From contig NC_003282.8 of NCBI RefSeq assembly GCF_000002985.6, positions 8,184,001-8,248,000 on the forward strand: a stretch of DNA of 64,000 nucleotides, given 5' to 3'. The translations under genes were made by a program, and so were the position numbers. Shown here in pieces: positions 36,037 through 48,300 of this stretch. How positions within the stretch are numbered: position 1 is the first letter of the stretch; each line of letters opens with the position of its first letter. The stretch is from Caenorhabditis elegans (Eukaryota; Nematoda; Chromadorea; Rhabditida; Rhabditidae). The notes beneath the pieces were generated by a model. That model was given only the letters and a program-made list of their open reading frames with translations, did not search any database and had not been told where the DNA came from.

Positions 36037-38231
36037 CTTAATGATGTGATGTACTCTACTGATAAGATGATTAAGATATGTCTGAAAATTAAATTAAATG
36101 ATAGAATTGAAAAAAAGCCAAAGTTAGAAAATTAATGATTTTGTGATATAAGTATCATTGAATTTTAAGACTTCCAGGCCAACCCAAAAATCTCAACTTT
36201 CTAGGCAATGCTTTCAATGAATGCCTTTAAGTCTGACTTGCATTCAAGGAATGCAGAAAACTGAGAGCAGGTCTGTATATAGGTAGGCAGGTAAGAGGTA
36301 GGCATCTACATGTGATAATGTGGGGCAGGGAAATGTATGTATGATCAATTTTGGTTCAATTTTGAACCAAAACTTAAACCAATATCTTTATGAATTGATA
36401 TACTAAATTAATGAAAGGTTCTTAAAATATTGCCAGTTATATGAAATCTGGTTTTGATCCCAAGTTCCTGTCATCTATCTTTTAAAGCAGCTGACATTTT
36501 TGGCGACCCCAAGTTCATTTGTCTAATAACGTGATGGATTTTGAAATTGTATTTTTGTGAATGGCAAAAAAAACCAAAATCAGAATAACAAAACTGAATT
36601 TCGTGGCTCACTCTTGAGCCGGAGCTATAAGATGGATGGAGAAGGCGAAAAAATGGGCGTGGCTGTTATACTCAAGCTCACTCCTGAATCTCCATGAAGG
36701 GGAAAAGGAAAAGAGAAAGCATTGAAAGAAATAGAGAGAAGGTAGAATATGACACTGAAAGAAAATTGGTTGAACAGGCGCCTGCTTTTTGATTGAATTT
36801 TGGCGTGTCGGTCGTCGTGGTCGGTTTGTTGCCGTGGGAGATTGGATATCAGGAGGCAAAATGTGAAAAGAGTTTGTACAAGAAACTTCTGAAAACTTGA
36901 TAGATCTTAAAAGAGTGATTTTATGGGGAGAAAGAATGAATTAAACATGTGAAGATAGTTTTAGATTTTCAAACAATCGATATTGAAACATTTTGTACCA
37001 TCTTTGTATATTTATGACAAGAACAATTCGGAACTATCAAAATTAATACTTTCTAAATACATTACTAATAGTCCAACACATCTTGAGATCATAAATAAAA
37101 GCTCCGATTTTTTTTCGATTTTAAAAGAGCATAAATAAACAAAGATGATACAAAATGTTTCAATTTTATTTCGAATTTAAAAATTTCAGCCAAAGTTTTG
37201 GTAAATTCCCAGAATTTTATTAAAATGAGAACTTTCAAGAATTGCTGCAGATTTAAATATCTAGAAAACAAATACAACTGATTCAAACGTAATTAAAATA
37301 CAAAGTTGAACCTTAAAGTATTTCAGTTTCAATTAGTGTTGCACCCTTTTATCTTTGTTACTAGAGCCACAGAAAATTAATGTTTTGAAGATTTTTTTGA
37401 AAATTATAGAATTTGAATATTATCTTGATACAAGTTTCTAATTGACAATTTTTAAAAGTGCCTACACAAAGTTTGAGCTTATGTAAGTGAAATCTTGGAA
37501 CCTCAAATTCAAAAAAAAAGTAATTAATTTCGAAACCTTTTTTTAAATTTGTTTAAAAAATTCTAACTACTTGTGTTTGAACATCGTCGAGGTTTAAACT
37601 TGCAACAATGATCGGAATTACTCAAAAAGACCAAATTGTTTTGATAGTTTGCCAATTTTCCAAACATTTTACTGAATTGAAACAAAAATTCTTTTTTAAA
37701 CTTTCCGAGTGTTGATTTATTATATTTGATCATGTTCAAGTATTATAAGTGCAGTTATATAAAGTCTCCACTAGCTCTACTCCATTTTTAATCTGAAAAT
37801 CTTTTAAAAATGCTATCTTTTCATGGAACATTTCCGTGTAAATCTGAATTATGATAAAAACCAATTTTTCGAAGGAACTATTGGTTGCAAAATGTCTCCC
37901 GATTCAGGATAAACTGAAAAAAAACGTAGTAATTTTGTTCCATGATCACTTCATCAACTTATAAATGTTAGTTTATCAATGCTCTGTAACTTCATTCATT
38001 TGTCACGTGGCACATCAAACAACATCAAAAAGTTTTAATTGTTTCGAAAACAGCAATTATCAGGTATTTTGCATCTTTTTTCTTGTTTTTCCAACTATCT
38101 GTATCTCTTCATGTCTAACTCATTCTTGACCTTCTGTTGTTCGTCTTTTATCTCTGCGCTTCCTTGCCTCCGTATGCCTAGCGAGATGTCGTTGTAAACA
38201 CATAGTCACGCACAATATAAGTTCTGCAGAA
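36037..38231. promoter_or_regulatory. Divergent promoter region, ocr-2 / glutathione peroxidase
   Basis: 2.2 kb lies between divergent starts. The ocr-2 side includes a short block of ATAGGTAGGCAGGTAAGAG type repeats (about 36275-36310) seen elsewhere in the window. The ORFs at 36608-36859 and 37089-37286 have no splice context or domain. It should contain the sensory-neuron promoter of ocr-2. No gene is seen. Confidence 0.5.
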
Positions 38232-39390
38232 ATGAATGGTCGATCCCTAATATTTTCCATTTTATTCGTTTTTTCTGAGCTAAAATGTGACGATACTGAT
38301 GAAAATGACCAACATGGTACAATTTACCAATTTCAAGCAAAGAATATCGATGGGAAAATGGTTTCTATGGAGAAGTATAGGTAATTTTAAGATGTTAAAA
38401 AACATTAAAAAGTTCATTTTGGAAGTAATCAAAATTATACCAAATCTAAGCTTTCCGTGTAGATACCTCTCTGCCTGCCTTTTAAGGCAACCGACGTCTG
38501 CCTAGTGCCTACCTATAATAAATGTAAACTGTACAATGTTGACTCTTCTTTTGGCAAAAAGATTCACGTGAAAACTCCTTGTTTATTTCAATTATAAATA
38601 TGTAACCTAATTTTTAATTGAGCATAACACTTTGAAAGTTCAAGATTTTTCAAAAATAAAAATTATAAACTACTTTAACCGTATGTGCCTTGATACATGC
38701 TGGTTTGTAACATCCCAGCATAAACTGTATTGTAAATTCACGAAATTTTGGTATGTCAGTTTAAAAACACATTATGTTCTTCTGATTGGGTCTCACCACG
38801 ATATCAGTACGATCTTCTCTAATTTGAAAGTTTTTTCAGAGACAAAGTGGTTTTGTTCACAAATGTTGCATCATACTGTGGATATACAGATTCTAATTAC
38901 AACGCTTTTAAAGAATTAGATGGAATCTACAGGGAAAAAGGATTTCGAGTTGCCGCGTTTCCATGCAATCAATTTGAAAAACAAGAACCAGAAACTGAAG
39001 GAAAAATCTTAGATTTTGTGAAAAGCAGTTATACATATGCGCCAGATATGTATTCAAAGGTTAGATAAAATTTTATTCTGAACAGTTCAAAATTCTATGA
39101 AAATATAAATTTCGAAGCTTCAAAACGTCAAATCTGCAGATCGAGGTAAATGGTCAGAACACTCATCCACTTTGGAAATTCTTGAAAAAAGAGCGTGGCT
39201 CATCATTATCAGCTGATATTCCTTGGAACTTTTCCAAATTTCTTGTTGATAAGAATGGTCATGTGGTTGGAAGGTTAATTTGATTTTTGAATTGTTTGTA
39301 TCAATTTTACAATTTCTGATGTTCAGATACTCACATTCTGTCAACCCAATTGATTTGGAAGAAGAGATCAGCCGGTTATTGAATTCATGA
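38232..39390 (+). CDS. gpx-6: Secreted glutathione peroxidase, cysteine type
   Basis: Four exons, 38232-38380, 38840-39059, 39140-39273 and 39327-39390, join in frame (188 aa). A TTCTGCAG acceptor lies two bases before the ATG. Residues 1-19 form a hydrophobic signal peptide. Glutathione peroxidase blocks follow in order: KVVLFTNVASYCGYT with Cys63 in the place of selenocysteine, FPCNQFEKQEP with the catalytic Gln, and IPWNFSKFLV with the catalytic Trp152. The enzyme reduces hydrogen or lipid peroxides; Cys forms often use thioredoxin. The short length resembles monomeric GPX4/PHGPx-type enzymes. The symbol comes from memory that the GPx gene next to ocr-2 is gpx-6; the family call is firm but the number is not. 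Confidence 0.9.
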
Positions 39391-39562
39391 ATTTATGTGA
39401 TTATCATTATGCAATAATGTTTTTAAAACCATTTTTATAGAATATAAATAGTTTACTTTAATTGTTTCTTAACTTTTTAAAATCACAACTTTAATATTTA
39501 ATGTGGTTTCCTGTTTGGAAAAACCTATTCCAATTTTGGAATTCCAAAAAGTTCGATTTTAT

Positions 39563-41330
39563 GGCAATCTATCCCATGCTCACATTTCCCATGCACACAT
39601 TTCCCATGCTGACACTTTCTCCCGTGCATACAAAATTCCCATGCTTACGCCCAGTAGTTCGAGTACTCCCATGCCTACAATTAATTTTTCTCCTTTTTTT
39701 CCGTTCCCATGCTGACATTCCCATACATACATTTTCTCCCGTGCATACAAAATATTCTGATGCTTACATCCAGTAGTCGAAGTATTCCTATGCCTACAAC
39801 TCATTTTTCCCTTTTTTTTCGTTCCCATGCTGACATTCCCATACATACATTTTCTCCCGTGCATACAAAATATTCTGATGCTTACATCCAGTAGTCGAAG
39901 TACTCCTATGCCTACAACTCATTTTTCCCTTTTTTTTCGTTCCCATGCTGACATTCCCATACATACATTTTCTCCCGTGCATACAAAATTCCCATGCTTA
40001 CATCCAGTAGTCGAACGTTCCCATGCCGACATTCCCATACATACATTTGTTCCCATACTTACAAAAATGTATTCCCATGCCGACATGGAGCATTTTTGTG
40101 CTCCAGAAGAGCACAAAGTCAATTTTTTTGCTCATTTTCATTGTATTAGGCTTACTTGACAGCTTTCAGTTACAACTGATCGCTTTTTTTTTCAAAATGC
40201 ATTAGTTCTCGATTATGAACAAGGAATCGAAGAAAAATGGGGATGACTGCCAATAGAGTAAAATTTTTTTTTGCTCAAAAAAAATTTTTTTTCTCTCTAT
40301 TTTGTAGGATATAATTAATTCGGTGAATTCCACAACTTCAAATGTTCATATTGCTGTTTCCGTGCAGTTATGAGTTTCGCAGTGTCTTAGGAACATTCCA
40401 TTTTTTGTTGCATTTTGTAGGAATTCGGAGCTATCTTATAATTTATACAAATTAGAAAATCCATTTCGCATTATTTCATGTAACTTGAACCTATTGCTTC
40501 AAAAATAGCACAGAACGAATGTTGATTCTGTTTCTTTCATTAAAAAATGTGCTACTGTGCATTTTTTCCCACTTCTACGACTTTAAAGGCGCGCGCATTT
40601 ATACAAAATGGTCCCGTCATTGGTCTCGCCAGCGCTCAACAAATCAATGGGATGCGCGTGGCGAGATTATTGCGCGAAAATTCGCGCGCCTTTAAAGTCG
40701 TAGAAGTGGGAAAAAATGCACAGTAGCACATTTTTTAATGAAAGAAACAGAATCAACATTCGTTCTGTGCTATTTTTGAAGCAATAGGTTCAAGTTACAT
40801 GAAATAATGCGAAATGGATTTTCTAATTTGTAGAAATTATAAGATATCTCCGAATTCCTACAAAATGCAACAAAAAATGGAATGTTCCTAAGACACTGCG
40901 AAACTCATAACTGCACGGAAACAGCAATATGAACATTTGAAGTTGTGGAATTCACCGAATTAATTATATCCTACAAAATAGAGAGAAAAAAATTTAAAAA
41001 AAAAAAATTTTTTTTTGAGCAAAAAAAAATTTTACTCTATCAACGTCAAGTAAGCCTAATACAATGAAAATGAGCGAAAAAATTGACTTTGTGCTCTTCT
41101 GGAGCACAAAACTGTTCCATGTCGGCATGGGAATACATTTTTGTAAGTATGGGAACAAATGTATGTATGGGAATGTCAGCATAGGAACGAAAAAAAATGG
41201 AAAAAATGAGGTGTATGCATAGGAGTACTCAAACTACTGGGCGTAAGCATGGGAATATTTTGTATGCACGGGAGAAAATGTCAGCATGGGAAATGTGTGC
41301 ATGGGAAATGTGAGCATGGGATAGATTGCC
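39563..41330. mobile_element. Large fold-back DNA transposon with 9-bp target duplication (Mutator-like form)
   Basis: A 1.77-kb palindrome begins GGCAATCTATCCCATGC and ends with its exact complement. It is flanked by the direct duplication CGATTTTAT (39554-39562 and 41331-41339). The arms pair nearly end to end: 39563-40597 with 40682-41330, around a loop of about 85 bases rich in CGCG. The left arm is longer because of a 118-bp tandem repeat and an unmatched segment at about 40158-40251. There is no transposase frame. A 9-bp duplication with very long inverted repeats is typical of Mutator-like elements; the superfamily is inference. It sits between the glutathione peroxidase and RAMP4 genes. 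Confidence 0.88.
39588..40060. repeat. 118-bp minisatellite in the left arm of the fold-back element
   Basis: The phrase CCCATGCTGACATTCCCATAC recurs at 39706, 39824 and 39942, exactly 118 bases apart, with a shortened copy near 40020 and a diverged one upstream. The right arm has only one unit, so the array expanded after insertion or differs between arms. ORFs here are repeat artefacts. Confidence 0.85.
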
Positions 41331-41676
41331 CGATTTTATAGACTAGAAATAAATGAAAACTTTATGGATTAAAACGAGATACCCCAAAGAAGTTGAAAAT
41401 TCCGTCCGTTTAATATCACATTTAACTTTTTTTTTGTCTTAAGATTTCAATTCCTAGAATATTGTCAAAAACATTTTTTCGTGAAAAACTAACATTTTCA
41501 ATACGAAGCTCCGAAATAACGCAACCGCGTGTTGTTTATCTTTGTGATTGAATGTTTTCGATTAACCACGTGTTTGCTCTTTTCTGGAATTTGCTTATCA
41601 GTTTGTCGTTTTCATTCGTTATTTTCTGGTTTTCCATTTTAAAATCATCAATTTCATTTAGCTTTTTATCTTCAGA

Positions 41677-42270
41677 ATGGCTCCAAAGCAGCGTATGGCC
41701 GTCGCAAACGCGCAATTCAGCAAAAACGTCACTCAACGTGGAAATGTGCCGAAGGGAAATGTTAGTGAATATTTAAAAAAAAACATAGCAAATTCTTTTA
41801 AAATTTAAAATTATTCTGGCAAAAATACACGTTTTCGATTCCGTACGTTATAAATGTCTTGGCGGCAGCCATGGCAGTGAAATCGATAAAATACGTTATT
41901 TTAAGAGAAAGAAAATACTTAAAAATTATACTTTTCTGTAAATCTGAAATCCAAACGGGGTAATTCTTTTCATATTTGCATCTAAAGCATTTTTATAAAA
42001 AATTAAATTAATGTATTTCCTAAAATTATGTAAAAACGTCTCAAATCCCAAGAAATAATGGATCATTTAAATAGAAATTATAATTCCTTTAAACTTTCAA
42101 AATATTTCAGAAAACAAACGAATCGAAGTTTCCAACTTCCCAATGGCTCATTGGACTCTTCATCTTCGTTGTTTGTGGTTCCGGTGAGTCACGATTCCCC
42201 AAACATTTTCGTGTATAACCTAATTTCTTTTATAGCCATCTTCGAAGTCATCCGCTACATCAAAGTTTGA
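41677..42270 (+). CDS. RAMP4/SERP1 stress-associated ER membrane protein
   Basis: Three exons, 41677-41760, 42111-42183 and 42236-42270, join in frame to 63 aa, the usual length for the family. A TTCAG acceptor ends one base before the ATG. The N terminus (MAPKQRMAVANAQFSKNVTQ, then RGNVPK) is the conserved cytosolic part. The C-terminal hydrophobic stretch (WLIGLFIFVVCGSAIFEVI) is the tail anchor, ending RYIKV. RAMP4 proteins associate with the Sec61 translocon and ribosome at the ER and are linked to glycoprotein stabilisation under stress. It lies just after the fold-back transposon, which therefore abuts its promoter. Confidence 0.93.
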
Positions 42271-42333
42271 GTGAATCCCCGTCTAGTGGCCCCCCTGCAC
42301 ATTCATTCCCAAAAGCCCATGTAAATTAATTTT

Positions 42334-42339
42334 AATAAA
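42334..42339 (+). terminator. Polyadenylation signal for the RAMP4 gene
   Basis: AATAAA lies 64 bases after the stop, giving a short 3' UTR. Confidence 0.6.
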
Positions 42340-42742
42340 TGGCAAATAATTTATCATAAAAATTATTGTATGTTGCAAATTACATCGAATATCAACAGCA
42401 TATTTTCAATACATTTCAAGTAATCAAGAAAAAATATGGGGAAAGGGAAATGAAATGAATGAGAAGAGGTTCTTTAATAAAAACCCATAACACTTGGAGA
42501 TCGTCACAATTAAAGTATGATGAGGTTAAATTGTTGCTAAGAGGTAATGAAACCAAAAACATGCAATATTCTTTTCTCTTTCAAAATGTCAACAATATAA
42601 AATAGGCACTTAGAATATAAACATCGTCATAAAAAAGAAACCCTACAAAACCGGAGAGAGGTAATCATTGTAGTACAATCGGGAATGAAAACGCACATAT
42701 GACTAGAAAAGGGGTTCAATCACAAAAAGAGATACACAGGCT
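42340..42742. other. Convergent 3' region, RAMP4 / nuclear receptor
   Basis: No gene is seen. It contains the receptor 3' UTR on the minus strand and the end of the RAMP4 transcript. Confidence 0.5.
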
Positions 42743-45354
42743 CTAAAGATCACAGTTTTTTTCGAGAACAGGAGGCATATCATCATCTTGGTAGCTGCCA
42801 CGTGCCGCTTCTGGGACGGAAACAGGACTTGGTCCTTGCTCAGCTTCTGAGTCTTTTTGTCCATCTGGAGAAACGTTTACACTTTCCACGTCAAGCATCT
42901 GGTTGAAACATGCATCCGCCGGGATTAAATCAAACACTCGGAGCATGTGCATATTTTCTGACGTTTTGATCGAGTGAATCTAGAAAAAAAAACTAATTTT
43001 TATAGAATATAATATTCGGTTTCTCCTACCTTTATAGCGGCGACAAGCATGAAAATATCAGCCATTCGAATTTCTGGATCATACAAATGTGACATTTCAT
43101 CTTCATAGTACATATAAACATCATGAATAAGCTGATCTCGAATTCTTTTCAAAAATTTTCTAGTGCTCTCATGGATTCCGTATATTCCTGGATCGAGGAG
43201 CACAAGCCCGAGAAGAATGGTGAGCTCTGTTTCCGTTATATTATTTTTCTTCATTTTTTCTCCGATTGTGTCCATTGCATGTGTGAATGAAGGAAGGAAC
43301 AGACTGAAAAATGGAATTATAATGATAAATATTTTTAGTATAAAATTTGGTAGATAAAGAAAAACGGTATCTGCCTTGTTCTGCCTTTGGGCTGAAGTAA
43401 GAATTCTAAAATCAGAAATTTTCAACCCATTTTCAACCGCGAACAACGAGTTACTGTAACTTTTGGCAATTTATGGGCCGATGTTGCATTATTTTTGCAA
43501 TTTTTCGTTTTATTTGAAAAATATTATGCAATATAATATTGACGAGTTACAGTAACCCGTTGTCCACCTAGCGATACCCATGCGGGTGAGATATGCAAAA
43601 ATCTTTTTTTTATGTGAATGTAGGGAATTTATGATTTCAGTACATCTATGAATTAAAAAAAAAACCTACTTTGTCGTCGTCTCATAGTCCAATTTGAGAT
43701 CTTTCAGTGCTCCATTTTCAAAATATTTGGCAATATTATTGAAGTCAATATACGTATTATTGGGCATCACGAACCATCGTTTCTCGAGTCCACCGTGCCT
43801 CCAAGTCAAGTAAGGCTCTTCGACGGATTGACGCATTATCACAAAATTTCGATAGATTTTTAATTTCTCTACAATTGGCAACGGATCCAGATATCGATTT
43901 CGGTTCATAAAATCTGCAGCAAGTCGAGGTTCGATCTTCCATAAATGAAACATGCAACTCGAGAAGTCGGTGAGTTCGGAGAGAGTTTGCTGAAATATTG
44001 AAAATTGTTTTAAATTTAAAAATGCTATTAAAACATACATTCTCAATAGACGATGGTTTCCGAAACCAATCGCCTAAGCATCCAGCATAAAAAAGTTGTC
44101 GTTGTTCCGTTAGAAAATTTTGTCGACAAATGAGCTCATGAAGAACGGATTTCTGACCACATGCTGAGTTCATACAAGTCGATGCTTGTGTTGTTCGGAG
44201 TGTACTTGGAACTCTTGGAATTCCAGCCGGAGATGAAACATTTTGATTGAAACCTCCAGATGGTCCCGACGATGTGCTCGGTTCACTAACTGTCGACACT
44301 TTAGCTGATGGTTCGAATTCCGCATCGGGGCTCAGCTCTCGTTTTACACCTGCCGAATACTTTCCGATAGCATCACGACGATGTTGAACAGCTGAAAAAA
44401 CATAGTCATTGATGTGCAAAATGAATGACAATTTAAAAAAACTTACAGTTTTTATCCATTCCTGAACTGATACATTTACGAAATCGACATGCTCTGCATT
44501 TTTGACCAGCTGATCCATCTGAAAATTTAAATTATTAGATTTTAAACGAAAGTAAGAATTTTTAGATTGACTACACCTAAAAGCTTCTTTTGGGACGTGT
44601 TCTAGTGTAAAACAGAAACCGGAAAAGGTGCAAAATTGTATCAAAGTTCAATCACAAAACACATTGCTTCACCCATCACACGATAACTTTTCAAGTGCAT
44701 TTTCTATGGAGAACCCAATAATAAACTCTTGCTGGTACCAATTGTTTGGTTATGTGTACATCGACAATGAAACAAAGTACATACCTTTGACTACTGTACA
44801 TTTTCCTCCCTTGTTACATGAATAGTCTTTATTGAGAACAACTGTTCGTCGGAAGAACGCCGAACACGCGGCACACGCGTCCACTCCGAAATGAATACCC
44901 GTCGAATCTGTACCACAAATGGCGCAAGCAGGAACCTGAATTGAAAAAAAAAGATTTTTAAAAAAATTTGGAGAAACTTTTATTTTGAACTTACCGCTCG
45001 TCGATCACCCATTGCCGGTGTGCCAGGTTGCGAATTCGATGAGCTGCTCGGCTCGTTCTTGGCTGCAACTGGAGAAATGTAAATATAGAATAGTCAGAAG
45101 ACGGCGGGAAGTGATAAGAAATTAACATTGAGACAGACCAATGGTCGAAAGTGAGCAAGAATTGCTTGAAAATTCACGAAAATTGCTATTTTTTCTCTCT
45201 GATTTTTTTAAAACTGAAATTTCCTACAGAAAACTAAAAAAGACTCACCAATTTTAAATATTCCAGGAGGTGATGACTGTTTCTGACTCATATCCATTGC
45301 TGCGAACACATCAGTTGAGGCAGTCATGAAGTCTAGAAGACGAATCACGTCCAT
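42743..45354 (-). CDS. nhr-66: Nuclear hormone receptor, short N-terminal isoform
   Basis: Eight exons, 45354-45249, 45062-44995, 44935-44785, 44518-44447, 44391-44039, 43989-43670, 43303-43030 and 42979-42743, join in frame (526 aa). The DNA-binding domain starts near residue 62. The first zinc finger is [21 protein letters not shown] with a worm-type P-box ([10 protein letters not shown]); the second ends [18 protein letters not shown] Ser/Pro/Thr-rich hinge precedes a ligand-binding domain (about 230-480) with a [21 protein letters not shown] and [12 protein letters not shown] pattern, and the tail is acidic and Pro-rich. Worm receptors of this HNF4-derived group are ligand-regulated transcription factors. 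The number 66 is from memory of the gene beside ocr-2. Exon 44518 must be read in the CRACRFRKC frame; a spurious longer frame crosses the same region. Confidence 0.9.
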
Positions 45355-48300
45355 TACAGTTAATATTTTGATCTTTATTTGATTTTTTCTCGGATTTTTC
45401 TTGAAAAAAAAGAACAAATATTTTTTGAACGTTTCTAAAACATAAATCGAAGCGTGTTGAATGTACAATGGCAATGATGATGGTGGTTTTGATGATGACA
45501 GTGATGATGATGATGGTATGCTGGTAGAGACAACTATATAGATAGATGAGAACTATATAGAGAAGTACGTAGAGACTGAGAGAGTAAGAGAGTGGCCCGT
45601 GAGGGTGGCAGTTGTGTGGAACGCAAGAGATGGGAGCGAATCGCAGACGCAGACGGTAAGAGTTTCTGTTATTTTGCTCTCTCCGAGACACAGTCCGCTC
45701 GGTGAAGGGAACCGAGCATTAAACAAACTGTGATCAGTTGAGCAAACAGTTGTAAGGAGCGTGGCGGTGAAGCGCGCGAGGAGTCGGGCGGACAGAGGGC
45801 GTTACATTGAAAATATACCAGGGAAACAGTGTTTCAAATTGAGAGAGCGACGTAATATAAAAGGTATGAGACGAAATGTAATGACATCACAGGTATTCCA
45901 ATATGAAACTAGAGTACGATATGGAGGTTTAGGAGGAGGAGGAGGAGGAGGAGGGCATAGACCTACTTAATGCAAAAGATGAGACAGCGAGAGACATAGA
46001 TCAAAGTATCATAGGGTTCCCCTCTTCTGATACGTAGAAAACATTTAGTGCAAATTTGAAAATGTTGTTCAGTTTTTTCAGTAACCAAATAATTTTCTTA
46101 ACATAATATTTCATGATCAACATTATCAGATGAAACCACTTGTATGCTCTCGAGTATATCAAAATTAGAATAAAAGCAGATTAAATAGTTATTGTCGCCA
46201 CATTCAACTTGTAGCCTATAACGTTTTTGGAGAAAATCAAAATATCATTTTTCTTTTCTGCTAAAAATCTCTCTCGCACTTTCAAACAGCATTTCAGCAG
46301 AAATCAAAATATATTTTCGTCTAGACTCCAAAACGTCACCAGTGTAATTTCTTTTCGTCGGTGCAAGTTCAATCTCTAATCCCAACGATCTTATCACTAA
46401 TCACATACTTTGTTCCCAATCTCTGTTCATCTATCAAATTCAACTTTAGAATAAAATACACGTGTGTTATGATCTTTGACCAAACACAAGAAAATATACG
46501 AAGCCTATGTCTAGCGGTTCCCCTGTTAGCTCAACAGTGTTCAAACATTCTGACGTTGATCATTGAGCATGAGCATCGTTTCTTTTATGTGGTCAGACTG
46601 ATCAAATCTAGTGGGATTATAATCAAATGTACGAAAGCTAACTAATACTTACTTAACGTTTAGAAAAAAGTTCCAAAAGAAAGAAGCAAAATGCTTTAAA
46701 GGTGGAGCGTGAATGGCGTTTTTGCTCCAAAAAACCCCAAAATTGTCTTAGAATAAAAATCGAGAAAGAATGAAAAATTAAACTTTAAAGAACGCAAATT
46801 TTTATAATTCCACTTTGAATTTCCTCCAAAAATTAACTGCAAGAAATGAACGACGCCCACTTCTCCACCAATCAGACGGAGTGTGCGGAGTTCGAAAATG
46901 GGCGTGGATTCTCATTTTGGAGGAAATACAAACAGGGAAATTTTTATTAAAATTGAAAAATAACGTTTTTTAAAGTTGGGTTTTTTCCCGATTTTTTTTG
47001 TGTTAATTCTGAATTCCAGACTATTTTGGATTTTTTGAAGCAGAACCCCCATTAAGCCATGAGCAAAAAATCTGATTTCCTTAATTTTCAAAAGCAACTA
47101 TGTAGTTTTAAGCTAGTTAGAGAGGCTTCGGGTGTTCGAGATTGCATAATGCCTACCTGCCTACGTACCTGCCTATTTGTTTTACTATGGTATAAATTTT
47201 TGGTTTTTGATATTCTCAGATATTTTGTTGAAAATTCAAATAAGAAATTCAAAAATGGTAACGTGTGCATTTTGCAATAGGTACTCGGTCGGTAGGAAGG
47301 CATACACTTTTTGTTTCTATAGGGAATAATTATGTCAGATACTTCATTGAAAGTTATTAGATATGATCCAAATATGGATTTCGATTTAATCATGAGCTCA
47401 AAAAATGTTTTTATAAATAGATAAAAATCTTCATCATCACCACCGGAATCATTTTCCAAAAAAAGTTTACTTTTTTTGAAAAGGTTCTCATTTTAAATAG
47501 TTTGCAAATAAAAAAAACTCACGATTTGGAATATATTGCAACTGATGTGGATGCTGCATTGTGTGATGCTGTATCGTATCCATTGAATATTTTCGAGCCA
47601 TCGAATTTTGTTGCTGAGCCTGTTGTTGTTGCCTCTGCTGCTGCTGATGCTGCTGTCGATTCTGTTGATCTACAGTTGTGACATGACCTGATGGCATCAA
47701 AGGGGCGGGCTTTTGTGGCAGCGATGTTAATGGTGATGGTGGTGGAAGAGTTGGAGCTGAAACTACTGTAGATGCTTGTGATGTTGACGGCTCGGAGCAC
47801 GATGACGATGATGGGATCGCCGGTGAGCCCACCGCTCTAAAAAAACAAAAATTACGGTAATTATTTAATATGGAATATTTCGCAAATCGAGTTACGGTTA
47901 CTAGAAGTCATAAATTGATTTTTTCAGTACTATTAAACTTTTTGAAAAGTTGTGATTTCATATAGAAAAATTGTAATTGATATAAAAAAGAATTCAAGAT
48001 CAAAGAAAACTTCCAATAACTATAGAATTGCTAAATGAAAATCTACTTGAATCGAGGTTTTTATTCGAAAAAACTTGCAAAAAAGAGAAAAACATTTCAA
48101 TACAAACTTTTGCAAACAAATCTTTGACCGATAAGATCATTGATAAAATTATTGAATGAAAACACAGTTTTTTAAAATGATTAAAAGATGAAGCATTGTA
48201 AATGAGAGAAAAACAACAAGAAATGGTCAGTTTTTGCATCAAAAACTTGTCTTCTTTCTTCCATCAACAATGCGGACATCCATTTTGGAGAGTGGGTGAC

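Noticed and set aside
39501..40159. Several overlapping open frames on both strands
   Set aside because: They are translations of the 118-bp tandem repeat and transposon arm, with repeated peptide phrases.
43757..44644. 295-aa minus-strand open frame spanning nuclear receptor exons
   Set aside because: It reads across true introns. In exon 44518-44447 it uses the wrong frame, while the correct frame gives the zinc-finger CRACRFRKC.
46361..46645. 94-aa plus-strand open frame in an nhr-66 intron
   Set aside because: No trans-splice acceptor, no domain, and hydrophobic composition typical of random AT-rich frames.
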